Source: Deefgea tanakiae
GTDB taxonomy: Bacteria > Pseudomonadota > Gammaproteobacteria > Burkholderiales > Chitinibacteraceae
DNA length: 64,000 nucleotides
Assembly (NCBI RefSeq): GCF_019665765.1
Contig: NZ_CP081150.1
Coordinates: 682,001 to 746,000 of the forward strand
Reading direction: 5' to 3'
A program made the translations under genes and the position numbers. Every line of letters starts with the position of its first letter. The first letter of the stretch is position 1. Positions 8,937 to 17,652 of this stretch are shown here, in pieces. The notes beneath the pieces were generated by a model. The model saw only the letters and a program-made list of their open reading frames with translations. It was not told the DNA's origin and made no database searches.

Positions 8937-9581
8937 TTAAGGCTGATCGCCGATTTTTCCTTCTTTACCCTTCATTAAGCCAATGATGTTTTGTTTGTGG
9001 CGATGGATCAGCAAAACGGCAATGACCGTGACTGCTCCGAGATAAATTGGCTGATTCGGCATTAACCACGCCGTGAGTAGCGGCGAGAGTCCCGCTGCAA
9101 TTAAGGCTGAGAGTGATGAAATTTTGAGAACTTTGGCAACAAAAATCCAAATCGCTAAGGTCGCCAAGCCTAACCAGATATTGAGCGCTAATAAAATCCC
9201 AGCAGCAGTCGCAACCCCTTTTCCGCCTTTAAATTTAAAGAAAATGGGCCACATATGGCCCACGGTGACTGCAATAGCTACGGCTGCGATTGCATGTGTA
9301 TAGCTTTCTGAGCCGACCGCGCCCAATCCAATATGCGGTGCAATTTGCTGTGCAGCAAAAACGGCAACCCAGCCTTTGAGCGCATCGCCCAATAGCGTAA
9401 ATGCGGCAGCTTTTTTATTGCCTGAGCGCAGTACATTGGTTGCGCCGGGATTGTTGGAACCATAAGTGCGCGGGTCAGCCAAGCCCATTGTATTGGACAC
9501 AATGACGGCAAAAGAGAGGGAGCCTAATAAATAGGCGGCGAGAATCAGCAGTGACATTAGCAGCGACATCCATATTTCCAC
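8937..9581 (-). CDS. plsY: Glycerol-3-phosphate acyltransferase PlsY
   Basis: Up to 214 residues; an internal Met at residue 5 (9569) is an equally good start. Hydrophobic segments, GSLSFAVIVSN, the catalytic-loop motif YGSNNPGATNVLRSG, and FKGGKGVAT are the three conserved PlsY motifs. The enzyme uses acyl-phosphate to acylate glycerol-3-phosphate, the first step in phospholipid synthesis, in the inner membrane. Divergent from folB. Confidence 0.95.
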   Translation of the reverse strand: MEIWMSLLMSLLILAAYLLGSLSFAVIVSNTMGLADPRTYGSNNPGATNVLRSGNKKAAAFTLLGDALKGWVAVFAAQQIAPHIGLGAVGSESYTHAIAAVAIAVTVGHMWPIFFKFKGGKGVATAAGILLALNIWLGLATLAIWIFVAKVLKISSLSALIAAGLSPLLTAWLMPNQPIYLGAVTVIAVLLIHRHKQNIIGLMKGKEGKIGDQP

Positions 9582-9669
9582 TACAATCGAAGGCTTTCGA
9601 TTCTAAGCTAAACTGGCCTTGCCCTCAAATTGGATCTAATTGGGTGGATAAGCCGGTGGTAAAATATTC

Positions 9670-10026
9670 ATGGATATAATTTATTTGCAGCAAGTACGCG
9701 CCAGCACTGTATTGGGTTGGTATGACTGGGAGCGTGTTAAAGCACAAGTGGTTGAGCTGGATTTAGAAATCGGCTTGCCATCAAGCAGGGCGAGCGTTTC
9801 GGATCATTTGAACGATACGATTGATTACGACAAAGTCGTTACACAAATTCGCCAAGACCTCGCAGAGAAGCATTTTTTACTGCTTGAGGCCTTGGCTGAA
9901 CATATTGCGAAAATCGTCCTTCATGATTTTGGTGCGCCTTGGATTAAAGTTTCGGTGACCAAATTAGGTATTTTGCAAGATGTGGCGAAAGTAGGGGTCA
10001 CCATTGAGCGGGGCCGTCGTGGGTAG
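9670..10026 (+). CDS. folB: Dihydroneopterin aldolase
   Basis: 118 residues: IIYLQQVRASTVLGWYDWERV at the start, then DTIDYDKV and the HFLLLEALAEHIAKIVL helix, matching FolB. It converts 7,8-dihydroneopterin to 6-hydroxymethyl-dihydropterin in folate synthesis. The plsY/folB divergent pair is common in Neisseriales and related groups. Confidence 0.93.
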   Translation: MDIIYLQQVRASTVLGWYDWERVKAQVVELDLEIGLPSSRASVSDHLNDTIDYDKVVTQIRQDLAEKHFLLLEALAEHIAKIVLHDFGAPWIKVSVTKLGILQDVAKVGVTIERGRRG

Positions 10027-10192
10027 TATTGCATGGGTATTGGTTATAAGCCTTTAATTGATGATGCTTAGCGGTTGATACCCGTTGCAATGACTGTGTC
10101 ATTATTAATAATTATATTTGTCTGTGCTATTGAACTTTTATGCTTTCAACCCCACTAAGCTAATAACGTTAACGAATTAACAAGGACTCAGA

Positions 10193-11149
10193 ATGGCACG
10201 TTTTGCTAAAACTTTGATGGTTGTGATGATGAGCACTACTTTATTTGCGGCCAATATCGCGGAAGCAAAACGAGTTGGCGGTGGTCGTTCAGGCGGTATG
10301 CAACGTCAAGCGGCACCTGCTCCGCAACGTAATAACAACGTTCAGCAGCAACCACAACAACAGCCAATGGCACCCGCACAAAAATCGGGCGGTATGGGAA
10401 TGATGGGCGGTGTATTGGGTGGCTTAGCAGCAGGCTCATTACTCGGTTATATGTTTGGCTCGAATAATGCTTCAGGTGCAGCACAAGGTGAGAGCGGTGT
10501 GCCTTGGGGGACGCTATTGTTGCTTGGTGCTTTAACAGCGGGTGGTGTGATGTGGATGCGCCGTCGTAAACAAGCTCAAGTCGCGCAGCAAAGTAATGGT
10601 ATGGCCTATGCAGGAGCCTCAGCGGCGCCAGCGCCGTTGTTTCCACAGCCACAATCAGCGCAGCCTGCTCAGCAAGATCGAGTATTCCGGATTGGCGAAG
10701 GTGCAGGTAGTGCTGCTCCTGCTGCAACGGGTGGATTATTTGGTGGCGGTGCTGCTGCACAGCAACAGAGCTCGCCAATCACTCGTCTACCGGATGGCAC
10801 TGAAGTGGCAGCCTTTTTGCGCCAAGCACGTGCGAGCTTTATGCATATGCAATCGCTTAATTCGCCTTCACAAGCCGAGGAAATGCGCCGTTATATGACG
10901 CCAGAGTTGTTTGCTGATCTGAAAGATGAAATTGGCAGCAACACTGATGTGGCGGAGTTCCCAGAGTTGAACTTGAATGTGCTTGAAGCGGTGAACGAAA
11001 GCGGTCGTATGATTGCTAGCGTTGAATTTACCGGTCGTGTGAGCGAAAGTTTGCATGCGGCACCTGTTCCATTCCGTGAAATCTGGCACTTCGTGCGCCC
11101 GATCGGTAGCGATCCACGCTGGTTGTTGGCAGGGATTCAGCAAGCATAA
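10193..11149 (+). CDS. Tim44-like domain membrane protein
   Basis: 318 residues. A signal peptide (ending about AEA-KR) is followed by a Gly/Gln-rich region, a glycine-rich hydrophobic segment (GGVLGGLAAGSLLGYMFG), a second TM segment (about 105-122) with a basic RRRKQ stop, an Ala/Pro/Gln linker, and a C-terminal Tim44/MRP-L45-type domain (about 200-318; FLRQARASFMHMQ, EIWHFVRP...WLLAGIQQ). Bacterial Tim44-domain proteins sit in the inner membrane, but their role is not settled. An AAGGA site lies just before the ATG. Confidence 0.88.
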   Translation: MARFAKTLMVVMMSTTLFAANIAEAKRVGGGRSGGMQRQAAPAPQRNNNVQQQPQQQPMAPAQKSGGMGMMGGVLGGLAAGSLLGYMFGSNNASGAAQGESGVPWGTLLLLGALTAGGVMWMRRRKQAQVAQQSNGMAYAGASAAPAPLFPQPQSAQPAQQDRVFRIGEGAGSAAPAATGGLFGGGAAAQQQSSPITRLPDGTEVAAFLRQARASFMHMQSLNSPSQAEEMRRYMTPELFADLKDEIGSNTDVAEFPELNLNVLEAVNESGRMIASVEFTGRVSESLHAAPVPFREIWHFVRPIGSDPRWLLAGIQQA

Positions 11150-11183
11150 GCTTAAAGATGTTGAATTAAACACGATTAAATAC

Positions 11184-11221
11184 AAAAGCCCTTCAGGTCT
11201 TTGCGACTTGATGGGCTTTTT
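11184..11221 (+). terminator. Terminator after the Tim44-like gene
   Basis: AAAAGCCC and GGGCTTTTT pair around a longer imperfect stem (CAGGTC...GACTTG) and end in a T run. Confidence 0.75.
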
Positions 11222-11264
11222 CACATACAATTTAGTTTGACAAAATAATTATCGAGACTTGCCC

Positions 11265-11630
11265 GTGAAGTCAGTCAAAATTTTCGCTTTGCTATTGCCA
11301 CTGATGTTTGTGCTGAGTGGTTGCGATCAAGTATTAGAATTGGTGAATAAGCAAAAAGCCAACGGTAAAGCGGTGGGCGCATCGTGTCGTCATAGCGGTC
11401 GTTCATTAGAAGATTGCTATCGCCGTAATGCTAGGGTCGCTAAAGCCGATATTTATGCAGGCTGGAAAGAAATGAATGAATATATGCAGGCGAAAAAAAT
11501 CACCGAGGTCGCTCCGCCCCCCGATGTGAAAACGGGTTCATTATCGCCGATTGCGGAGATCGATTTAGACGCGAAAGCATCTGCTGTGGAAGAGGCCTCT
11601 GCGCCTGTTGCTGCCAAAACGGCAAAATAA
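11265..11630 (+). CDS. Small lipoprotein of unknown function
   Basis: The GTG at 11265 is the best start, with GAGAC about 7 nt upstream; a TTG two codons earlier is possible. The ~121-residue product has a lipoprotein signal peptide with lipobox LSGC, a short charged N-terminal region with two further Cys (SCRHSGRSLEDCYRR), and an Ala/Pro-rich tail. The paired cysteines suggest a disulphide in the periplasm. I recognise no family. The Crp/Fnr gene begins 24 nt downstream and may share its transcript. Confidence 0.7.
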   Translation: MKSVKIFALLLPLMFVLSGCDQVLELVNKQKANGKAVGASCRHSGRSLEDCYRRNARVAKADIYAGWKEMNEYMQAKKITEVAPPPDVKTGSLSPIAEIDLDAKASAVEEASAPVAAKTAK

Positions 11631-11654
11631 GAATAATTTTGGTATAGGTAAAAA

Positions 11655-12308
11655 ATGCGTCCATTATTGGCACAGACTCAATTATTTTCATCACTGAGTG
11701 ATGAAGAGTTACTTAAAGTCGAATCGGTTGGTAAACAACGTCAAATCGCTAAAGGTTCCGTCTTATTTTATGAAGATGATCCTGTCGAGTGCATGTATGT
11801 TTTGCTGGAAGGTCGTTTAAAACTCTATTCAAGTAATGACAGCGGTCGAGAGTTTGTTTATCACGTTGCAGATCCGGGTATTTCATTTGGTGAGTTGGCT
11901 TTATTTTGTGATGAGCGCCGCTCTATTTGCGCTGAAGCGGAGAGTGACTGCTTGGTGATGAGCATTTATAAAGCGGACTTTATGGCTTTATTGCAAAGTA
12001 ATCCTGAGCTTAAAGATCAGATGTTGATTGGTGCAATGACGGTGATCAATTCGCTAGCCGTAATGGTTCGTGATTTTGCATTGAAAGACGTTTATGGCCG
12101 TGTACGGGTGTTATTTGAGCGTTTAGCGCAACCGACTGATGAGGGTTTACTGATTGACGAGCAAATGAGTCAACAAGACATCGCAGATCGAGTGGGGGCA
12201 TCACGCGAGATGATTGCTAAAATCATGCGTGAATTAGTCGCTGGGGGCTACGTTGAAACAGGTCGAAAACGATTGTTGCTGTTAAAAAAATTACCAGAAC
12301 AGTTTTAA
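11655..12308 (+). CDS. Crp/Fnr family transcriptional regulator (first of a tandem pair)
   Basis: 217 residues: cyclic-nucleotide-binding fold over about 10-125 (MYVLLEGRLKLYSS, GISFGELALFCDERRS) and a C-terminal winged helix with MSQQDIADRVGASREMIAKIMREL as recognition region. No Fnr-type cysteine cluster is visible at the N-terminus. The effector is unknown. Its neighbour at 12373 is the same length and clearly paralogous, indicating tandem duplication and divergence. Confidence 0.9.
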   Translation: MRPLLAQTQLFSSLSDEELLKVESVGKQRQIAKGSVLFYEDDPVECMYVLLEGRLKLYSSNDSGREFVYHVADPGISFGELALFCDERRSICAEAESDCLVMSIYKADFMALLQSNPELKDQMLIGAMTVINSLAVMVRDFALKDVYGRVRVLFERLAQPTDEGLLIDEQMSQQDIADRVGASREMIAKIMRELVAGGYVETGRKRLLLLKKLPEQF

Positions 12309-12372
12309 TCCAGAACAGTATGCAGTAGAAAATAATATTAATCACGCTCAGCGTTAATTACAGGGTTTTTTT

Positions 12373-13026
12373 ATGCTATCGATTTTACAAAAAGTACCAT
12401 TGCTGGCTGGGTTTTCAGATGAGCAACTTGAATACATGGTGCAAGTTGGCGTGAAACGTACGATGCCAAAAGGTGCTTTTGTCTTTCGCGAGGGCGATCC
12501 AGCAGAAGGCATGTACGTACTGCTGGAAGGGCAAGCACGTTTTTTTAGTAGCGATAATCAAGGCAAAGAATTCGTGTTTATGCTGGCTGAACCGGGTGAT
12601 GCCATCGGTGAAATTTCTTTGCTCGATGATGAACCACGCGGTTGGTCAGTGCAATGTGAAGAAAACTGTGTGTTCTTGATGTTTACCAAGCATGAATTTC
12701 GTGAGGCATTAAACCGTGAGCCTCAAGTGAAAGACTTGGTGATTGCTAATTTAGCAAAAATGGTGCGTACGCTATCAACCACCATGAAAAATTTAGCTTT
12801 GCTTGATGTTTACGGGCGAGTTCGTGCTTTGTTTGAGTCGATGCTTGAAATGGTGGATGGGCAGGAAATGATTTCTCAGCCACTGACCCAACAAGCCATC
12901 GCTGATCGGGTTGGCTCATCACGTGAAATGATTGCGCGAATTTTGAAAGAGTTGGTGTTTGGTGGTTATATCCGTTTGGAAAATAAACGAATTATCATTG
13001 TGCAAAAATTGCCGGAACGATTCTAA
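12373..13026 (+). CDS. Crp/Fnr family transcriptional regulator (second of a tandem pair)
   Basis: 217 residues, collinear with the upstream regulator: MYVLLEGQARFFSS and DAIGEISLLDDEPRG in the sensory barrel, LTQQAIADRVGSSREMIARILKEL in the HTH. The HTHs are nearly alike while the sensory halves differ more, so the pair may read related operators in response to different inputs (inference). A 64-nt gap separates them and a terminator follows the second gene. Confidence 0.9.
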   Translation: MLSILQKVPLLAGFSDEQLEYMVQVGVKRTMPKGAFVFREGDPAEGMYVLLEGQARFFSSDNQGKEFVFMLAEPGDAIGEISLLDDEPRGWSVQCEENCVFLMFTKHEFREALNREPQVKDLVIANLAKMVRTLSTTMKNLALLDVYGRVRALFESMLEMVDGQEMISQPLTQQAIADRVGSSREMIARILKELVFGGYIRLENKRIIIVQKLPERF

Positions 13027-13043
13027 TTAATGGACCACTAATT

Positions 13044-13072
13044 AAAAAGGCGAGCGATGCTCGCCTTTTTTA
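13044..13072. terminator. Terminator downstream of the Crp/Fnr pair
   Basis: AAAAAGGCGAGC-GAT-GCTCGCCTTTTTT is a perfect hairpin with A and T tracts on either side, usable by the Crp/Fnr transcript and by the convergent lptM. Confidence 0.9.
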
Positions 13073-13166
13073 ATGCCAGCCCACCGCTGAACGACGCTGC
13101 TGAGTAAACCGCATTGATCAGCCAAAGAACTAAGAGATATTGAGATCTTAGCTTTAAAGCATGAGA

Positions 13167-13307
13167 TTATTTTGAAACAGCGCTAGCTGCCGCCGTCGGC
13201 TGGCTCGCTTTACTGGTTTCACTGGGCTTGGGTAAGTACAAGGGGCCTTTAAAGCCGCAGGCGCTAAGAGTGAAGGCAAACAATACAAAGGTCATTAGAG
13301 CGCGCAT
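13167..13307 (-). CDS. lptM: LptM-type (YifL) small lipoprotein
   Basis: A 46-codon gene read on the minus strand: MRALMTFVLFAFTLSACGFK followed by GPLYLPKPSET. The lipobox LSAC and the Cys-Gly-x-Lys-Gly-Pro-Leu-Tyr-x-Pro motif are diagnostic of LptM, which binds the LptDE translocon and promotes its maturation. It is divergent from cyaY (93 nt apart), the usual neighbourhood, but the lysA gene that normally follows lptM is absent and the gene stands alone. Confidence 0.85.
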   Translation of the reverse strand: MRALMTFVLFAFTLSACGFKGPLYLPKPSETSKASQPTAAASAVSK

Positions 13308-13400
13308 AAGGGCAGGGCTTGTCAGTGGTAGAATTGGTATTTTAGCATGGCAGATCAGCGCCGAGTGCTGTCAAAATGGCTTTAGCCACAAAGGATAGAA

Positions 13401-13712
13401 ATGACCGAATCTGAATTTTTAGATCTGAGCGACGCCGTATTTGCGCAAGTTGAAATGGCACTTGATGACGTTGACTTTGATGTTGATACCCTGCGTGCAG
13501 GCAATGTGTTGGAAATTGAGTTTGAAGACGGTAGCAAAGTGATTGTGAATCGTCATGCTGCCAATCAAGAAATTTGGTTGGCCGCGCGCTCAGGCGGTTA
13601 TCACTATCGCTTGATTGAAGGCCAGTGGATTAATACTCGCGGTGATGGCGAATTGTTTGCCGATGTGGCTACGGCAATTAGTGCGCATGCAGGCGAAGCA
13701 TTTAGTTTTTGA
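13401..13712 (+). CDS. cyaY: Iron donor protein CyaY (frataxin)
   Basis: 103 residues. The acidic helix 1 (MTESEFLDLSDAVFAQVEMALDDVDFDVD) and the sheet VIVNRHAANQEIWLAARSGGYHYR match frataxin. CyaY binds iron through the acidic ridge and modulates IscS in Fe-S assembly. Its TGA overlaps the start of the next gene. Confidence 0.95.
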   Translation: MTESEFLDLSDAVFAQVEMALDDVDFDVDTLRAGNVLEIEFEDGSKVIVNRHAANQEIWLAARSGGYHYRLIEGQWINTRGDGELFADVATAISAHAGEAFSF

Positions 13713-14107
13713 TGGATATTTTGCTGTGGCTGGTTGGGTTATTTGCATCGGCTTTTTTATCAGCTACCGTTTTACCCGGTAATTCAGAAGCCGCTTTATT
13801 AGCCGCTCTGCACTTTAAACCTAGTTTGGGCTTACTGGCGGTCACGGTGGCTTCGCTGGGTAATATTCTGGGTGGGCTGTTAACGGTCTGGATGGGGCGA
13901 AAATTACCGCCAGCCCCGCAAAAACCGTGGTTACAAAAGTTGCAAAAACTGGGGCCAATCAGCTTGCTGATGTCGTGGTTGCCGATTGTGGGTGATGCGG
14001 TTTGCGGTTTGGCAGGATGGTTGCGCTGGCCGTGGTGGTCGGTGACGCTCTATCTATCGATTGGCAAAATAGCCCGCTATTTAGCGATTTATGTTTTGTT
14101 TAATTAG
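13712..14107 (+). CDS. YqaA family membrane protein
   Basis: 131 residues starting at the ATG in TGATG that overlaps the cyaY stop; a TTG one codon earlier is also possible. Four hydrophobic segments and the PGNSEAALLAAL and ASLGNILGGLLTVWMGR motifs place it in the YqaA branch of the DedA/SNARE-associated superfamily, which includes lipid scramblase-like proteins. Function in this organism is unknown. Confidence 0.82.
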   Translation: MDILLWLVGLFASAFLSATVLPGNSEAALLAALHFKPSLGLLAVTVASLGNILGGLLTVWMGRKLPPAPQKPWLQKLQKLGPISLLMSWLPIVGDAVCGLAGWLRWPWWSVTLYLSIGKIARYLAIYVLFN

Positions 14108-14222
14108 TTGCTTACTTGCAAAAACGCTGTTCAGCCACGTCAGACTCTATGTGATCAATCGCGTGGATCATCATGAAACAACGAGCATGCCAACGTTTGT
14201 CTTGCGAAAGAGCGGAGATCTT

Positions 14223-15677
14223 GTGAAGCAAAAAATCATCACGATTATCTTGATGTTGAGTATGGCGATCATGCCAGTTCATGCCGCCGATATCCCCGAT
14301 TTTGGTGATGTATCACAACAGGGTTTGAGTACGCAGCAAGAGCGTGAAATCGGTGAGAATGCAATGCGCCAAATTCGGCGCAGTGGCGCGATGATGGATG
14401 ACCCAGAAATTGTGGCGTACCTAAGTCAGATGGGGCATCGCTTAACGGATGCTGCCGAAGTCAACGAGCAGCCATTTACTTTTTTCCCACTGCTTAATGA
14501 CAACGTGAATGCCTTTGCAATGCCAGGTGGATTTATTGGTGTGCATACGGGTTTGCTTGTGCAAGCTCAGCATGAGTCTGAAGTCGCCAGCGTATTAGCG
14601 CATGAAATTGCCCACGTCAGTCAGCGGCATATTGCGCGATTGATCGATGGGACTAAATCCGGTGTTTGGCTTTCATTAGGCTCAATTGCTTTGGCCTTGT
14701 TAGCCGCTCAAGCTGGGCATGGCGATGCAGCAGTGGCGGCTATTGCCGCAGGTACGGGTTTGGCTGTGCAAAAGCAATTGGATTTTACTTATTCATTTGA
14801 GCAAGAAGCAGATCGTATCGGAATGCAAACGCTAAAAAAAGCTGGCTATGACCCCAACGCCATGGTGACTTTTTTTGAGCGATTACAAAAACACAATCGT
14901 TTATACGAGAATAATGCGCCTGATTTTTTGCGTACCCATCCGGTGACGTATAAGCGCATTTCGGATGCGCAAGCTCGTTCTGGTGAATTTAAATTTAAAC
15001 CCGTTCCTGATAGCCTAGAGTTTTTATTTATTCGCGAAAAAAGTCGCGCCTTGCAAATGGGGGGGCGTGAAGGTGTACCGTATTACACGCATATTATTGC
15101 TGAAAAGCGTTTCGCCAATGAAACCGCCCAACGCTACGGTCTAGCGTATTCGCATTATTTATTGCGGCAGTACGATTTAGCATGGGCGGCGATGCTAGAG
15201 GCAAAAGCCAGCTTAGGAGTCGAGAAAGGAAAAAGCGGCAAAAGCCATCCGATGCTGGAGTTTTTAGCGGGGAACATTAAAATTGGCCAAGGACAATTTG
15301 CGCAGGCTGAACAACTTTTTCAAGAAGCCACACTCCGTTTTCCTGCGAGTCGCGCCTTGGTGTATGGCTTAATTGACGCACAAATTGCTGCTAACAATTT
15401 AAGTGCAGCACAGGCCAGCATTATGGATGCTTTAGAACTTTACCCATCCGATGCTTGGCTGTATCAGCGCATGGCAAAAATGTATGCTAAAAAAGGTGAC
15501 TTGATGCGACAGTATCAGGCGCAAGGCGAATATTATGTTAGGCTGCAGGAATATGCCCCTGCATTTGAACAGTTCGATTTAGCATTGAAACAGCCGGGCA
15601 ATGATTTTTATTTATTATCCAGTATCGAAGCGCGGATTCGCCAGTTGCGTGAATTGCAAAATTCGCCAGCTAAATAA
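14223..15677 (+). CDS. BepA-like M48 metallopeptidase with TPR domain
   Basis: I choose the GTG at 14223, which has GGAGA upstream and starts a clean signal peptide (VKQKIITIILMLSMAIMPVHA). The frame stays open to 14091, but those residues are not export-like. About 484 residues: an M48 protease domain with VLAHEIAHVSQRH (HExxH zinc site) and the third ligand in FEQEADRIGMQ, then TPR-like helices in the C-terminal half. BepA/YfgC proteins monitor outer-membrane protein assembly (LptD, BamA) in the periplasm. Confidence 0.9.
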   Translation: MKQKIITIILMLSMAIMPVHAADIPDFGDVSQQGLSTQQEREIGENAMRQIRRSGAMMDDPEIVAYLSQMGHRLTDAAEVNEQPFTFFPLLNDNVNAFAMPGGFIGVHTGLLVQAQHESEVASVLAHEIAHVSQRHIARLIDGTKSGVWLSLGSIALALLAAQAGHGDAAVAAIAAGTGLAVQKQLDFTYSFEQEADRIGMQTLKKAGYDPNAMVTFFERLQKHNRLYENNAPDFLRTHPVTYKRISDAQARSGEFKFKPVPDSLEFLFIREKSRALQMGGREGVPYYTHIIAEKRFANETAQRYGLAYSHYLLRQYDLAWAAMLEAKASLGVEKGKSGKSHPMLEFLAGNIKIGQGQFAQAEQLFQEATLRFPASRALVYGLIDAQIAANNLSAAQASIMDALELYPSDAWLYQRMAKMYAKKGDLMRQYQAQGEYYVRLQEYAPAFEQFDLALKQPGNDFYLLSSIEARIRQLRELQNSPAK

Positions 15678-15778
15678 GCTTGTCGATTCTGGCCGATTTT
15701 TAGATTTAAGTTATTATTCTCAGCAAAATGATCTAATCAGGTTCATTTTGCTGTTCTTTTATGCCAAAAGGAAGAACG

Positions 15779-16183
15779 ATGAAACATTTACTCTCCGCTG
15801 TAGTCCTAATGAGCTGTTCTCTTAGCGTCATCGCAGCGACTGCTGCAAAAGTTGAAACCACCGATACCGGTATTCAAATTACCACCTTGAAAGCCGGTAC
15901 GGGTGCTGCACCTAAAGCCACTGATACCGTGACTGTGCACTACCGCGGCACATTGGCTGATGGCAAAGAATTTGATAGCTCGTACAAACGTGGTCAGCCA
16001 GCAACATTTCCATTGAGTGGCGTGGTGCCTTGCTGGACTGAAGGTGTGCAAAAAATCAAAGTCGGCGGTAAAGCCAAACTGGTTTGCCCGCCGCAACTGG
16101 CTTACGGCAGTCGTGGTGTGCCCGGTGTAATTCCAGCCGATGCGACCTTGACGTTCGAAGTTGAAGTTTTAGCCACTAAATAA
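15779..16183 (+). CDS. Periplasmic FKBP-type peptidyl-prolyl isomerase
   Basis: The ATG at 15779 is preceded by AGGAAG. 134 residues: signal peptide (about 22), then one FKBP domain (VTVHYRGTLADGKEFDSSYKRG, GVVPCWTEGVQKIKVGGKAKLVCPPQLAYG, and the closing ADATLTFEVEVL). The aromatic pocket Trp is present. It should catalyse prolyl isomerisation in the periplasm. The lipoprotein gene downstream starts 38 nt after its stop. Confidence 0.92.
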   Translation: MKHLLSAVVLMSCSLSVIAATAAKVETTDTGIQITTLKAGTGAAPKATDTVTVHYRGTLADGKEFDSSYKRGQPATFPLSGVVPCWTEGVQKIKVGGKAKLVCPPQLAYGSRGVPGVIPADATLTFEVEVLATK

Positions 16184-16221
16184 TCATGTCGGCGGGAAGC
16201 CGGCATAAACAAGGAGTTATT

Positions 16222-16824
16222 ATGTTAAAGCTAGTCATTCCCGCCGCATTATTGTTGAGCTTGAGTGCTTGTGATCAAGGCGCTCAGCTAGCCCAACAAG
16301 CCGCCTCATCGGTCGCCGCCGTGGTTGGCCAAGAAGTCAAAAATCAAGCCAATGCGGTGATTGATGAAACCGTGGGGCAAGCCAACGAAGCGCTCGCACC
16401 ACTGGGTATTGACGCCAGCAAAGTGGGCAGTGCACTGAAAGACAAAACATCGGCCTTGGTTGCTCAAGCCATTAAACCGAATGCCAATTGGCAAGCACTC
16501 AGCGGCTTGACTGGAAAAACAGCAGCCGAGATCGGCTTGTTTACCGCAGTGAGCCCCATCGAAGCCGACTTGAATACGCTCTTAGGCACTGATGCCGCAG
16601 CGGTGAAAGCTGCGCTGGGTGGTGCGATTTTGAAACAAGAGCGTGTGATGTATTTGCTCAATGAGCAGAAAGGCAATGCGACGTGGTTGCTGATTGATGG
16701 CGACAATCGCAAGCTTGAAGTGGGGCAAATTGAAAACGGCAAGTTGAAAAACTTTGCCAGCCAAGGCGAAGCTTTGCACCGCCCGAGTGATATTCAAGCG
16801 TTGATTACCAAAAACGTAAAATAA
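16222..16824 (+). CDS. Lipoprotein of unknown function
   Basis: The start at 16222 has AAGGAG 6 nt upstream. 200 residues: lipoprotein signal with lipobox LSAC, an Ala/Gln/Val-rich helical region (about 20-90), and a mixed C-terminal part. No family is recognised. The stop of the FKBP gene lies 38 nt before, so co-expression is likely; both products should be periplasmic. Confidence 0.72.
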   Translation: MLKLVIPAALLLSLSACDQGAQLAQQAASSVAAVVGQEVKNQANAVIDETVGQANEALAPLGIDASKVGSALKDKTSALVAQAIKPNANWQALSGLTGKTAAEIGLFTAVSPIEADLNTLLGTDAAAVKAALGGAILKQERVMYLLNEQKGNATWLLIDGDNRKLEVGQIENGKLKNFASQGEALHRPSDIQALITKNVK

Positions 16825-16882
16825 TTTGCAAAGGGTATTTGGCTCTAGGTAATGATTTTGATTGCTTATAGCTCTATACCCT

Positions 16883-17308
16883 TTATTTTATTGAAATCGC
16901 GGTCAGCGGTGGTAAACCATTTGCCGCCCGTGCAGTTTGACAGGCGGGATTGGGTTGGCCCAATTCATCGTGCACATAAAATTCGCGACAAGTACTGGAG
17001 CGGTGATGGTAAATACTGCATCGGCTACTTTTACCGACTTCCCCTTCAAAGCACACACAACGCGGTTTTTCTTGATTCGTTCCGGCCATCGCAGCGTAAA
17101 ACGGCGTAATCGGAATGACTTTATCGGCAGGCACGCCAATCGCGTCTTCCGCTAAGCCGCCAGCAATTTCCCCGACATAAAACGACACGCGAAAGTGATT
17201 ACAGCAAGCGCCACAGCTCGCACAAACATGGTCGTCGCCATCGGGCATATCGACAAATACGCGGCCATCGTCTTGGATTAGTTTGATCTGTTGGTCTGAT
17301 GTATTCAT
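16883..17308 (-). CDS. YkgJ family cysteine-cluster protein
   Basis: 141 residues with the CxxCxxCC signature (CASCGACCNHF) near residue 30, further Cys in CVCFEG, SSRCSIYHHRSSTCREF, and a late Cys. This pattern defines the YkgJ/UPF0153 cysteine-cluster group, thought to bind zinc or an Fe-S cluster. No partner is evident; the gene stands alone. Confidence 0.88.
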   Translation of the reverse strand: MNTSDQQIKLIQDDGRVFVDMPDGDDHVCASCGACCNHFRVSFYVGEIAGGLAEDAIGVPADKVIPITPFYAAMAGTNQEKPRCVCFEGEVGKSSRCSIYHHRSSTCREFYVHDELGQPNPACQTARAANGLPPLTAISIK

Positions 17309-17426
17309 TTTTTTACTTATATGTATTGCCAGCTAAACTTTGTTTGTTAATGCCTAGCAGCCAATACCTTGTACACTTAGGTGGTGTTCAGATTTGCTGT
17401 TGATGCATTGCCGCGCTCGTTGAGCT

Positions 17427-17622
17427 GGGTCTTAAAATCCCGTCTAAGCGCACCGAGCGAGGGAGCGAGACAAGCGGTTTTATCGTTTGGCTCACGACAG
17501 ATCGAGGGCATCGGGGACCGATGCGCGCCCGGGTCGCCTTCTTTTGCTTACTTTTCTTGGCGAAGCAAGAAAAGTAAGTCCCCGTCGCGGATTGCGACTG
17601 TAAAACAGTGTGCCGCAGGCAC
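17427..17622 (+). repeat. Dispersed ~200-bp repeat, copy A
   Basis: Copy A of a family also found at 53402-53600 (inverted) and 54602-54797. Shared blocks: a TCGTTTGGCTCACGAC segment, CCCGGGTCGCCTTC, a perfect 13-bp hairpin at 17547-17578 with loop GCGAAG, the GTCCCCGTCGCGGATTGCGA block, and a terminal GTGCC-nnn-GGCAC hairpin (17610-17622). This copy is the most divergent in its middle. The gap 17309-17652 holds nothing else I can support; frames through the repeat look like translated repeat, not genes. Confidence 0.85.
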
Positions 17623-17652
17623 TATAAACATTCCTAATCTGAAAAATGTAAA

